Positions 35,400 to 44,008 of a stretch of 64,000 nt of DNA are shown piece by piece. Made by a program: the position numbers and the translations under genes. Within the stretch, counting starts at the first letter, position 1. The number at the start of each line of letters is the position of its first letter. Under the pieces are notes generated by a model. It had not been told where the DNA came from. It made no database searches and worked only from the letters and a program-made list of their open reading frames with translations. Source of the DNA: Paracoccus homiensis (GTDB lineage Bacteria > Pseudomonadota > Alphaproteobacteria > Rhodobacterales > Rhodobacteraceae). The stretch spans positions 1-64,000 of the forward strand of contig NZ_FOHO01000015.1 in NCBI RefSeq assembly GCF_900111675.1, written 5' to 3'.

Positions 35400-35428
35400 T
35401 TGACAGAAGGTATATCGTTATATCAAAC
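35400..35428 (+). promoter_or_regulatory. Promoter with overlapping LacI-type operator
   Basis: An exact -35 hexamer TTGACA (35400-35405) is followed 17 bp later by a weak -10 (TCAAAC 35423-35428; TATCAA at 35421 is an alternative). The spacer is covered by GGTATATCGTTATATC (35409-35424), which is symmetric at 12 of 16 positions about a central CG. This is the arrangement expected for repression by the adjacent LacI protein. Confidence 0.5.
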
Positions 35429-35584
35429 TATGGGTCAGTCGCGAGGATTCGGTAACCCCAATCTGAAAAGGGGGCGGGTCTGCGATCAGATGGGTTTGCC
35501 GGACGTGGCGCGGTGCCGCGACGGTTGGCCCATAGGGGCGCATCGACGAGGAGGTCGGTCGCCGTCATGCCAAGGGAGGACTTC

Positions 35585-36853
35585 ATGACGCTAATTTCCA
35601 AACTTTCCGGCGCGGTTTCGGGCCTTGCCATCCTTTGCGCCGCGACGGCCGCACAGGCCGAGGTGCTGTTCTGGTCCACGCAGGCCCGCCCCGTCGAAGA
35701 GGCGCAGGCGATGCGTGACACCGTGCTGTCGGGCTTTGACGGCGGCGTCGACTATCAGCCGAACGAGGACGGCCCCTGGCTGACCCGCATCAAGGCCGAG
35801 CTTGAGGCCGGGCAGGGCTCGATCGAGGTGATGGGCGCGCTGCATGGCAATTTCTCGGCGATGAACCCCGATGACCTGCAGGATCTGGGCGATCTTGGCC
35901 TGTCCTCGGTCAGCGATACATTCAATTCGCTGGCGATGCTGGGCACCGATCAGATGCAGTATATCCCCTGGATGCAGGCCAGCTATATCATGGCCGCCAA
36001 CAAGGAGGCGCTGCAATATCTGCCCGAGGGCGCCGATATCAATGCGCTGACCTATGACCAGCTGATCGCATGGACCGCCAATGTCGAAGAGGCGACCGGC
36101 GAAAAGAAATTCGGCTTTCCCGCAGGGCCCAAGGGTCTGAAACACCGCTTTTTCCAGGGTTATCTGTATCCGTCCTATACCGACGGTGTGGTGCGGACCT
36201 TCGCCTCGCCCGAGGCCGTGACTGCGTGGGAAAAGTTCAGCGAACTGTGGTCCCATACCAACCCGGCCTCGACCAATTTCTCGTTCATGCAGGAACAGCT
36301 GCTGTCGGGCGACGCTTGGATCGTGTTCGACCACACCTCGCGGCTGGCGCAGGCCTTCAACGAACGTCCCGACGATTTCGTGGCCTTCCCGGCGCCTGCC
36401 GGTCCGACCGGTCGCGGGTTCATGCCGGTCCTGGCGGGTCTTGCCATTCCGCGCACCGCGCCTGACATGGATGCCGCCAAGGCGCTGGTCGGCTACATGA
36501 TGCAGCCAGAAACCCAGATCGCGACGCTGCGGGCCACGAATTTCTTCCCGGTCGTCGATGTCGAACTGCCCGACGATCTGCCGCCCTCGGTTCGTGCCGC
36601 AGGCGATGCCGTCGCCAAGATGAGCGCGGCCCCTGACGCCAATCCGGGTCTGCTGCCTGCGGGACTGGGCGATCGGGGCGGTGATTTCGACCGCGTCTTC
36701 GTCGACACGTTCGAGCGGATCATCCTGGCCGGTCAGCCGATCGACGCGGTTCTGGAAGACCAGAAAAAGACCCTTGCCAGGATCATGGAAGAAACCGGCG
36801 CGCCCTGCTGGGCCCCTGATGCCGCTTCCGAAGGTCCTTGCCCGGTCGAGTGA
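35585..36853 (+). CDS. Sugar ABC importer substrate-binding protein, family 1
   Basis: A 422-residue periplasmic binding protein of the maltose/glycerol-phosphate (SBP_bac_1) class. The signal peptide ends at AATAAQAEV (about residue 25). Internal family features include YIPWMQASYIMAANKEAL and the GRGFMPVLAGLAIP segment. AGGGAGG precedes the ATG. It heads an operon with two permeases, an ATPase, a glycoside hydrolase, an isomerase and a glycerate kinase, so an intact glycosylglycerate is a likely ligand. Confidence 0.87.
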   Translation: MTLISKLSGAVSGLAILCAATAAQAEVLFWSTQARPVEEAQAMRDTVLSGFDGGVDYQPNEDGPWLTRIKAELEAGQGSIEVMGALHGNFSAMNPDDLQDLGDLGLSSVSDTFNSLAMLGTDQMQYIPWMQASYIMAANKEALQYLPEGADINALTYDQLIAWTANVEEATGEKKFGFPAGPKGLKHRFFQGYLYPSYTDGVVRTFASPEAVTAWEKFSELWSHTNPASTNFSFMQEQLLSGDAWIVFDHTSRLAQAFNERPDDFVAFPAPAGPTGRGFMPVLAGLAIPRTAPDMDAAKALVGYMMQPETQIATLRATNFFPVVDVELPDDLPPSVRAAGDAVAKMSAAPDANPGLLPAGLGDRGGDFDRVFVDTFERIILAGQPIDAVLEDQKKTLARIMEETGAPCWAPDAASEGPCPVE

Positions 36854-36880
36854 CGCGCCCCGTCGTCACCGACCCCGGTT

Positions 36881-36897
36881 CGGGCCATCACGGCCCG
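36881..36897 (+). terminator. Hairpin after binding-protein gene
   Basis: CGGGCC pairs with GGCCCG around an ATCAC loop within the 101-bp gap between the binding-protein and permease genes. It is a modest stem, similar in position to those after other binding-protein genes in this window. Confidence 0.4.
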
Positions 36898-36954
36898 GGC
36901 CACCTTATCCCGTCAATCACCCGGCGCATGCGCGACCCCTGAAGGAGCGGATCC

Positions 36955-37800
36955 ATGAACGCTCGATTGCTTCCCTATGTCCTGATCCTGCCGGTGACCT
37001 TGTTCCTGGCCGTGTTCTTCCTGTATCCTTTTGCCCTTGTGGCGAAACAGGCGTTCACGCAGGGCGCAGAATTCACCTTTGCCAATTTCCGCGACGTGGC
37101 GAGCCACTGGAAATTTCCGATCTCGCTGAAGAACACGATGCTGCTGGCGGCCGCCGTGGTGCCGGTTCAGCTGGCGCTGGCGCTGCTGATGGCGACGATG
37201 GTCAACCGGATGAAGAAGGGGCGCGATCTTGTCCTGTATGTCTGGACGATCCCGCTTGGCATTTCGGATCTTGCGGCGGGCATCATCTGGCTGGCGATCT
37301 TTGAACAGTCGGGCTTCCTGAATTCCATGATGAGCGGGCTTGGCCTTGTCGATCAGCCGGTCAATTTCCTCAGCTATCAGAACCCGATGATGGTGTTCGT
37401 GGCGATTGCGCTGGCCGAAATCTGGCGCGCGACGGCGATCATGCTGGTCATTCTTGTCGCCGGCATCGGCCTGATCCCCAAGGAATATTACGAAGCGGCC
37501 GAGGTGTTCGGCGCATCGCCCTGGCAGCGGTTCCTGCGGGTGACGCTGCCCTTGCTGCGCCCCTCGCTGCAGACGGCGCTGATCCTGCGCGTGGTTCTTG
37601 CCTTCGAGGTGTTCGCGGTGGTTGCGGCCCTGGGCGGCACGCTGTTCCCGGTTCTGATGGGTGAGATCTATTCCTATCAGTTCGACCTGCAGAACGGCAA
37701 TGCGGCGGCGGCGCTTGCGCTGATCGTCTTGGGGATCTCGATCGTGTTCACCCTTGTCATCCTGCGCGCCCTGCGCGTCCCGAAAGGAGCAACGATATGA
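36955..37800 (+). CDS. Sugar ABC importer permease, MalF/UgpA type
   Basis: A 281-residue inner-membrane permease with several hydrophobic segments and the EAA coupling loop at about residues 180-200 (YYEAAEVFGASPWQRFLRVTLPLLRP). AAGGAG lies upstream of the ATG. It overlaps the partner permease by ATGA. Confidence 0.89.
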   Translation: MNARLLPYVLILPVTLFLAVFFLYPFALVAKQAFTQGAEFTFANFRDVASHWKFPISLKNTMLLAAAVVPVQLALALLMATMVNRMKKGRDLVLYVWTIPLGISDLAAGIIWLAIFEQSGFLNSMMSGLGLVDQPVNFLSYQNPMMVFVAIALAEIWRATAIMLVILVAGIGLIPKEYYEAAEVFGASPWQRFLRVTLPLLRPSLQTALILRVVLAFEVFAVVAALGGTLFPVLMGEIYSYQFDLQNGNAAAALALIVLGISIVFTLVILRALRVPKGATI

Positions 37801-38636
37801 CCGCCGTCACGACCGACGCCAATCCGCAGGACGCGCGCAAGGCGGGGCGCATCGTCTATCTGGCCGCCGTGGTGCTGCTATGCGCCTGGGTGCTGGTGCC
37901 GCTGTATTTCCTGCTGATCAATACCCTGTCCTCGCCCGAGGCGGTGAACAGCTTTCCCAAGTCCTTCTTTCCGGCCTTCGATCTTGGCAGCCTGACCTTC
38001 TTTGCCAATTTCGGGGGGATGCTGTCGGCGCTGAAGAACTCGATCATCGTGGCGGCGCTGACGATGGTGCTGTCGATCCTGATCGGGGCCCCGGCGGGCT
38101 ATGCGCTGTCGCGGTTCGATTTCCGCGGCAAGGAACTGTTCCGCCTGCTGATCCTGCTGACGCGCGCCTTTCCGCTGCCGCTGCTGGCGCTGCCGCTTGC
38201 GGTGCTGTTTATCCGCACCGGGCTGGACGATACCGCGCTGGGTCTGGCGCTGGTGCACACGACGCTGGCGATCCCGTTCGCGGTGCTTATCACCTTCTCG
38301 CTGTTTTCGGGCATCCCGATCGAACTGGAAGAGGCCGCCTGGACATTGGGCTGCACCCGGCTGACCGCCTTTACCAAGGTGGTGCTGCCGCTGATCCTGC
38401 CGGGCATCACCGCCAGCGCGATCTTTGCCTTCGTGATCTCGTGGAACGAGGTCTTTGCCGCCGCCGTGCTGACCATCGAGAACCGGACCCTGACCGCCTT
38501 CCTGTTGCAGACCCTTGGCGAGGCGCCGCTGCACCTGAAATTCGCGGGCGGATTCATCCTCGTGGTGCCGGCGCTGATCTTCATCTTTGCCGTGCGCAAA
38601 TACCTGTTTGCCATGTGGGGCATCGCCAACCGCTGA
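37797..38636 (+). CDS. Sugar ABC importer permease, MalG/UgpE type
   Basis: A 279-residue partner permease. Its EAA loop is LEEAAWTLGCTRLTAFTKV followed by LPLILPGI, and SWNEVFAA is typical of the MalG group. The C-terminal KYLFAMWGIANR is close to the family norm for carbohydrate CUT1 importers. Confidence 0.89.
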   Translation: MTAVTTDANPQDARKAGRIVYLAAVVLLCAWVLVPLYFLLINTLSSPEAVNSFPKSFFPAFDLGSLTFFANFGGMLSALKNSIIVAALTMVLSILIGAPAGYALSRFDFRGKELFRLLILLTRAFPLPLLALPLAVLFIRTGLDDTALGLALVHTTLAIPFAVLITFSLFSGIPIELEEAAWTLGCTRLTAFTKVVLPLILPGITASAIFAFVISWNEVFAAAVLTIENRTLTAFLLQTLGEAPLHLKFAGGFILVVPALIFIFAVRKYLFAMWGIANR

Positions 38637-38664
38637 GGCGGGGCGACGAAAAGGAACCAGGATT

Positions 38665-39705
38665 ATGGCTGTTATCGAAATCAAGAACGTTGCCAAGACC
38701 TTCGGCGCCTATACCGCGCTGCATGACATCAACCTGACCATTCAGGACCAGGAATTCATGGTCCTGCTTGGGGCCTCGGGCTGTGGCAAGACCACCTTGC
38801 TGCGCATCATCGCGGGGCTGGAAACCGCGACCACGGGCGAGGTCTGGATCGGCGGTCGCCGCGTGGATCACCTGCCGCCCAAGGATCGCGGCATCGCCAT
38901 GGTCTTTCAGAACTATGCCGTCTTTCCGCATCTGACCGTGTTCGAGAATATCGGCTTTGGTCTGCGGATGCAGAAGCTGCCCAATGACGAGGTGAAGCGC
39001 CGCGTCGAACGGACCGCCGGATTGATGCATATCGATCAGTTGCTGAAACGCTATTCCGGTGAATTGTCCGGCGGGCAGCGTCAGCGCGTCGCCGTGGCCC
39101 GCGCCCTGGCGATGGAGCCGGACGTGATCCTGATGGATGAACCGCTGTCGAACCTCGATGCGCTGCTGCGCATGGAGATGCGGGCCGAACTGAAAGGCGT
39201 TCTGGCCGAAAGCAACACCACCGCGATCTATGTCACCCATGACCAGGTCGAGGCGATGTCGATGGCCGACCGGATCAGCGTCATGCACAAGGGCGAGATC
39301 GTTCAGGCCGCCACCCCGTTGGAGGTGTATCGCAACCCCGCCGCGGAATTCGTCGCAGGCTTCATCGGCAATCCGCCGATGAACTTCCTGCCCGCGACGC
39401 CGAAAGGCGCCGGCAAATGGGCGGTCGGCGGGCAGGTCATCGACGGTCCGCAAAAGAACAAGGCGCTGAACTTTGCCATCCGCCCCGAGGATCTGCGCCT
39501 TGCCGATAGCGGCCTGACCGCACGGGCCAAGGTGGTCGAACCGCTTGGTGCGCACCTGCTGGTGACGTGCGATATCGATGGCGCGCTGTTCCGTGCCGTT
39601 CTGGACAGCGACATGACCGTGAAACCCGGCGATACCCTTACCCTTGCTCCGCAACCCGACCGGGTGCGCTGGTTCGATCCCGATACCACGCGCGCCGTCG
39701 CCTGA
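38665..39705 (+). CDS. Sugar ABC importer ATP-binding protein, UgpC/MalK type
   Basis: A 346-residue ATPase with Walker A GASGCGKTT (about 36-44), Q-loop VFQNYAVFPHLTV, signature LSGGQRQRVAVARAL, Walker B VILMDEPLSNLD and H-loop YVTHD. The C-terminal TOBE-type regulatory region includes FAIRPEDL. It energises the CUT1 importer encoded just upstream. Confidence 0.92.
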   Translation: MAVIEIKNVAKTFGAYTALHDINLTIQDQEFMVLLGASGCGKTTLLRIIAGLETATTGEVWIGGRRVDHLPPKDRGIAMVFQNYAVFPHLTVFENIGFGLRMQKLPNDEVKRRVERTAGLMHIDQLLKRYSGELSGGQRQRVAVARALAMEPDVILMDEPLSNLDALLRMEMRAELKGVLAESNTTAIYVTHDQVEAMSMADRISVMHKGEIVQAATPLEVYRNPAAEFVAGFIGNPPMNFLPATPKGAGKWAVGGQVIDGPQKNKALNFAIRPEDLRLADSGLTARAKVVEPLGAHLLVTCDIDGALFRAVLDSDMTVKPGDTLTLAPQPDRVRWFDPDTTRAVA

Positions 39706-39714
39706 GGCCTATCC

Positions 39715-40995
39715 ATGCAGAAACACGAAATGATCGACCACGCGCGCCAGATCATGCGCGACAATGACCGTGGCACCTACACGGTCCCCACGCAGGGGCT
39801 GTATCCGTTCCAGTGGAACTGGGATTCGGCGCTGAGCGCGCTTGGCTTTTCGCAATTCGACGAAGCCCGCGCCTGGACCGAGATCGACACCCTGCTGGCC
39901 CATCAGTGGGATGACGGGATGGTCCCGCATATCATCTTCCACAAGCCCGATGACGGCTATTTTCCGGGCCCCGAAATCTGGGGCACGAACCGTCCGGTGC
40001 CGACCACGGGCATCACCCAGCCGCCGGTGGCGGGCTTCGCCGTGGCCCGCATTCACGACCGCGCACGGGACAAGGCGCTGGCCGACCGTCAGGCGCGGGC
40101 GATGATCCCGAAAATCCATGCCTGGCATCAATGGTTCTACCGCGCCCGCGATCCCAAAGGCAGCGGCCTTGTCGCGTTGCTGCATCCCTGGGAATCGGGG
40201 CGCGACAACTCGGTCGATTGGGACGATGCCTTCACCCGCGTCCCGACCGAGGGTGTGATCCCCTTTACCCGCCGCGACACGACCCATGCCAACCCGGCGC
40301 ATCGTCCGACCGACGAACAGTACAAGCGCTATATCTGGCTGGTGCAGAAATTCCGCAGCCTGAACTGGGACAACAGCAAGCTGCATGACGCGTCGCCCTT
40401 CCAGGTGATCGATCCCGGTTTCAACGCGATCCTGATCCGGTCCTGCCGCGATCTTGCCGATCTGGCCGCCCGCCTTGGCATGGATCAGATCGCGCAGGAA
40501 TCGCGCGACATGGCCGACCGGGGCATCGCCGCAATGGAAACCCTGTGGAACGAGGATCTGGGCCAGTATCTGTGTCTGGACCGGATAACCGGAAAACAGA
40601 TCCAAAGCGCCTCGATCGGCGGCATTCTGGCCGTCTTTGCGCCGATCCCGCAAGACCGCGCCGCCGCAATCGGTCGCCGCATCGCCACGCTTGCCGAAAG
40701 CTGTGAATATCTGGTGCCCAGCCACGACCCCACGGCGCCTGAATTCGAAGGGCTGCGCTATTGGCGCGGGCCGGTCTGGCTGATCGTGAATTTCATGATC
40801 GCCAACGGGCTGGAGGCCGCGGGCGAGATGCAGATGGTCAACCGCATCATGGCCGATTGCCTGCGCCTGATTGAAGAAGGCGGCTTTGCCGAATATTACG
40901 ATCCCATCACCGGAGAAGCCTGTGGCGGCGGGCGCTTTACCTGGACGGCCGCCATGGTAATCGAAATCCTTAGCTCGCACGAGTTGATCGCATGA
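39715..40995 (+). CDS. GH63-type hydrolase, probable mannosyl-/glucosylglycerate hydrolase
   Basis: A 426-residue cytosolic (alpha/alpha)6-barrel glycosidase of the MGH1-like GH63 family; no signal peptide. YPFQWNWDSALSALG near residue 30, HPWESGRDNSVDWDDAF (Asp164 as candidate acid) and EYYDPITGEACGGGRFTWTAA (Glu401 as candidate base) match the glycosylglycerate hydrolase pattern as I recall it. It would cleave mannosyl- or glucosylglycerate to hexose and D-glycerate. The downstream isomerase and glycerate kinase fit exactly those two products. Other small alpha-glycosides cannot be ruled out. Confidence 0.75.
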   Translation: MQKHEMIDHARQIMRDNDRGTYTVPTQGLYPFQWNWDSALSALGFSQFDEARAWTEIDTLLAHQWDDGMVPHIIFHKPDDGYFPGPEIWGTNRPVPTTGITQPPVAGFAVARIHDRARDKALADRQARAMIPKIHAWHQWFYRARDPKGSGLVALLHPWESGRDNSVDWDDAFTRVPTEGVIPFTRRDTTHANPAHRPTDEQYKRYIWLVQKFRSLNWDNSKLHDASPFQVIDPGFNAILIRSCRDLADLAARLGMDQIAQESRDMADRGIAAMETLWNEDLGQYLCLDRITGKQIQSASIGGILAVFAPIPQDRAAAIGRRIATLAESCEYLVPSHDPTAPEFEGLRYWRGPVWLIVNFMIANGLEAAGEMQMVNRIMADCLRLIEEGGFAEYYDPITGEACGGGRFTWTAAMVIEILSSHELIA

Positions 40996-41678
40996 AACGC
41001 TCTCGTATCAACGAGATCATGGCACAGGCGGATGACATGATCCGCAGCCATGGCTTTACCCTGCCACCCTTCGCCTATTGGACGCCGGACGAGTTCAGAT
41101 CCCGCCGCGATGCGGCGCGTCACGTGATCGATGCGCGCTGCGGTTGGGATATCACCGATTACGGCGATGGCCGGTTCGACGAGATGGGCCTGTTCCTGTT
41201 CACCCTGCGCAACGGCCTGCTGTCGGATCTGCAAAAAGGCGGGGGCATGTGCTATGCGGAAAAGCTGCTGATTTCGCGGCAGGATCAACTGTCGCCGATG
41301 CACACCCATGCGCTGAAGGCCGAGGACATCATCAACCGCGGCGGCGCGACGATGGTGATCGAGCTTTACGGCTCGGACGATCAGGGCCGCTTTGCCGAGG
41401 ATCGCGGCGGCACCGTCTGGTGCGACGGCATCCGTCGCGATTACGCACCGGGCGAAAAGCTGCGCTTCGCGCCGGGTGAAAGCGTGACGTTGCGCCCCGG
41501 CGACTGGCACGCCTTCTGGGGCGAGGGCGGCGATGTTCTGATCGGCGAGGTCTCGACCGTCAACGACGACGAGACCGACAATATCTTCCGCGAGCCCATC
41601 GGCCGCTTTGCCCAGATCGAAGAGGATGTCGATCCGACGCATCTTCTGGTCAGCGACTATCGCAACTGGCTGTGCTGA
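40992..41678 (+). CDS. D-lyxose/D-mannose isomerase, cupin family
   Basis: A 228-residue cupin, the length of known D-lyxose isomerases. The metal ligands are visible: His104 and His106 in SPMHTHALKAEDI, Glu111, and His173 in PGDWHAFWG. Family members convert D-lyxose to D-xylulose and also D-mannose to D-fructose. After a mannosylglycerate hydrolase the mannose reaction is the sensible role. The ATG overlaps the hydrolase stop (ATGA). Confidence 0.82.
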   Translation: MKRSRINEIMAQADDMIRSHGFTLPPFAYWTPDEFRSRRDAARHVIDARCGWDITDYGDGRFDEMGLFLFTLRNGLLSDLQKGGGMCYAEKLLISRQDQLSPMHTHALKAEDIINRGGATMVIELYGSDDQGRFAEDRGGTVWCDGIRRDYAPGEKLRFAPGESVTLRPGDWHAFWGEGGDVLIGEVSTVNDDETDNIFREPIGRFAQIEEDVDPTHLLVSDYRNWLC

Positions 41679-41681
41679 TCG

Positions 41682-42962
41682 ATGCCTGTCTCTGCCTCGG
41701 CCGATCCAAGCTGTTTTCTTTCGGGCCTTTTCGGTCTGGCGGTTGAGGCGGCCGATCCCATGCGGGTCGTAGCCGCGCATCTGCCGCAGCGTCCGAAAGG
41801 GCGGTTGGTGGTGATCGGTGCCGGCAAAGCCAGCGCCCGCATGGCCGAGGCGGTCGAGGCGCATTACGGCCCCTGCGAGGGGCTGGTGATCACGCGCTAT
41901 GGCTATGCCCGCGAATGTCAGGGCATCCAGATCGCCGAGGCCGCCCATCCCGTGCCCGATGAGGCCGGGGTGGCGGCGACGCGACGGCTGCTGGATCTGG
42001 TGGCCGGGCTTGGGCCGGACGATCTGGTCCTTGCGCTGATTTCGGGGGGCGGGTCGGCCTTGTTATGCGCTCCGGCGCAGGGGCTGACGCTGGATGACAA
42101 GATGGCGGTCAACCGGGCGCTGCTGGCATCGGGCGCGCCCATCGGTCAGATGAATGTCGTGCGCAAGCATCTTAGCGCGGTCAAAGGCGGGCGGCTGGCG
42201 GCGGCCTGCCATCCGGCGCGATTGCTGACATTGCTGATCTCGGATGTTCCCGGCGACGATCCGGGGCAGATCGCCTCGGGGCCGACGGTGGGCGAAACCA
42301 GCAGCCCCGCCGATGTTCAGGCGATCCTGCGGAAATACGGGATCGACCTGTCGCCGCAGGTGCGGTCCGTCCTTGGCCGGCCTTCTACTGTCGTGTCGCC
42401 CGACGATGCGCGGCTGGAAACTGCGGAAACCCGGATCATCGCGGCGCCGTCGCAATCCCTGGCGGTCGCGCGCGATGCCGCAGAAACCGCCGGGTGCGAG
42501 GTGCGGACCCTTGGCGATGCGTTGGAGGGCGAGGCCCGCGATCTGGGCGCGGAACAGGCGCGGCTGGCGCTGTCGCTGACCGATCACGTGCAGGCAACGG
42601 GCAAGCCCCTGCTGCTGCTGTCGGGCGGTGAATGCACGGTGACGCGCCGGGGCGATGGCGTCGGTGGCCCCAATGCCGAATTCACGCTGGCGGCGGCGCT
42701 GGAACTGAACGGGCATCCCGACATCCACGTTCTGGCCTGCGATACCGATGGCGTCGATGGCGCGGCCGAGGTGGCCGGGGCCTATGCCGGTCCGCGAACG
42801 CTGATCACCGCGCGGGAACAGGGCATCGACCCGACTGCCGCACTGGCCCGCAATGACGCGCACAGCTTCTTTGCGGCGATTGACGACCAGATTGTCACCG
42901 GACCGACACTGACCAATGTGAATGATTTCCGCGCAATCCTGATCCTGCCGTCACGCGGCTAG
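41682..42962 (+). CDS. Glycerate 2-kinase (GckA/TtuD, MOFRL family)
   Basis: A 426-residue kinase with the N-terminal DUF4147 domain (VVIGAGKASARMAEAVE and ALISGGGSALLCAPAQGLTL) and the C-terminal MOFRL domain (LLSGGECTVTRRGDGVGGPNAEFTLA, then DTDGVDGAAEVAGAYA). It phosphorylates D-glycerate to 2-phosphoglycerate, feeding lower glycolysis. Its place directly after the hydrolase and isomerase indicates that glycerate is a product of the operon substrate. It ends the operon before a strong hairpin. Confidence 0.9.
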   Translation: MPVSASADPSCFLSGLFGLAVEAADPMRVVAAHLPQRPKGRLVVIGAGKASARMAEAVEAHYGPCEGLVITRYGYARECQGIQIAEAAHPVPDEAGVAATRRLLDLVAGLGPDDLVLALISGGGSALLCAPAQGLTLDDKMAVNRALLASGAPIGQMNVVRKHLSAVKGGRLAAACHPARLLTLLISDVPGDDPGQIASGPTVGETSSPADVQAILRKYGIDLSPQVRSVLGRPSTVVSPDDARLETAETRIIAAPSQSLAVARDAAETAGCEVRTLGDALEGEARDLGAEQARLALSLTDHVQATGKPLLLLSGGECTVTRRGDGVGGPNAEFTLAAALELNGHPDIHVLACDTDGVDGAAEVAGAYAGPRTLITAREQGIDPTAALARNDAHSFFAAIDDQIVTGPTLTNVNDFRAILILPSRG

Positions 42963-42965
42963 ACA

Positions 42966-43001
42966 GCCGGGCAAGGACAGGCGATGCCACGCTTGCCCGG
43001 C
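42966..43001. terminator. Bidirectional terminator-like hairpin
   Basis: GCCGGGCAAG (42966-42975) pairs perfectly with CTTGCCCGGC (42992-43001); the 16-nt loop itself contains a GGC-GAT-GCC mini-stem. It lies between the converging glycerate kinase (+) and acuI (-) genes. Confidence 0.65.
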
Positions 43002-43012
43002 CTGACGCCGGA

Positions 43013-43996
43013 TCAGGATGCGATGGGGACGACGATCCGACCGCGCACCTGTCCTTCCAGAAATTTCGGTGCGGTCCCGATCACATCCGACATCGGGATT
43101 TCGGTGATCATCTCTTCTAGCTTGGCCATGTCCAGATCGCTCGCAAGGCGGTTCCATGCCTCGATCCGGCGCGGCTTGGGGACCATCACGCTGTCGACCC
43201 CGGCCAGCGTTACCCCGCGCAGGATGAACGGCGCGACCGAGGCGGGCAGATCCATCCCCGCCGCCAGACCGCAGGCCGCGACCGTCCCGCCATAGCGGGT
43301 CCCGGCCAGCACATTCGCCAGAACCGTGCTGCCCGCCACATCGATGGCTGCCGCCCATTGTTCCCTGGCCAGCGGGCGCGGCTTGCCGGTCAGATCCTGA
43401 CGGTCGATGATGCTGCCCGCCCCCAGACCGCGCAGATAGTCATGTTCAGCTTCCCGCCCGGTCACCGCCGCGACGTGATAGCCCCTGGCCGCCAGCAGCG
43501 CGGTCGCCACGCTGCCGACACCGCCGGCAGCACCCGTTACCAGAACCTCGCCGTCCTTCGGGGTGACGCCGTTCCTTTCCAGCGCCAGAACGCACAGCAT
43601 CGCCGTGTATCCCGCCGTGCCGATTGCCATTGCCTGCCGCATGTCGATCCCGTCGGGCAGGTGGATCAGCCAGTCACCATTGACGCGCGCCTTGCCGGCC
43701 AGTCCGCCCCAATGCTTTTCACCGACGCCCCAGCCATTCAGCACGACCTTGTCACCGGGCTTGAAATCGGGATGGGCGCTGTCCGACACGGTCCCCGAAA
43801 AATCGATGCCGGGCACCATCGGAAAGCCGCGCACGACCGGACCCGCGCCGGTGATCGCCAATGCATCCTTGTAGTTCAGGGTCGAGAAGGCGATCTCGAC
43901 CGTGACATCGCCTTGCGGCAATGCCGCCTCGTCGGTCTGCTTGATCGAGACGGACTGCGCGTCCCCCTCTTTCTCGATCAGGATGGCGTCGAACAT
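43013..43996 (-). CDS. acuI: Acrylyl-CoA reductase (AcuI/YhdH-type MDR)
   Basis: A 327-residue zinc-free medium-chain reductase. [36 protein letters not shown] N-terminal segments, [16 protein letters not shown] and [12 protein letters not shown] (NADP-binding) are hallmarks of the AcuI/YhdH group. It reduces acrylyl-CoA to propionyl-CoA with NADPH, detoxifying acrylate from DMSP or other sources. It follows a TetR gene by 12 bp, the acuR-acuI order known in Rhodobacter. No DMSP lyase gene follows. Confidence 0.85.
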   Translation of the reverse strand: MFDAILIEKEGDAQSVSIKQTDEAALPQGDVTVEIAFSTLNYKDALAITGAGPVVRGFPMVPGIDFSGTVSDSAHPDFKPGDKVVLNGWGVGEKHWGGLAGKARVNGDWLIHLPDGIDMRQAMAIGTAGYTAMLCVLALERNGVTPKDGEVLVTGAAGGVGSVATALLAARGYHVAAVTGREAEHDYLRGLGAGSIIDRQDLTGKPRPLAREQWAAAIDVAGSTVLANVLAGTRYGGTVAACGLAAGMDLPASVAPFILRGVTLAGVDSVMVPKPRRIEAWNRLASDLDMAKLEEMITEIPMSDVIGTAPKFLEGQVRGRIVVPIAS

Positions 43997-44008
43997 GTGG
44001 ATCCCCCC

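Noticed and set aside
11289..35417. Shared 9-mer GGTATATCG before the NikA-like operon and the glycosylglycerate operon
   Set aside because: The surrounding bases and symmetry differ, the regulators are unrelated, and a 9-mer in AT-rich gaps can recur by chance.
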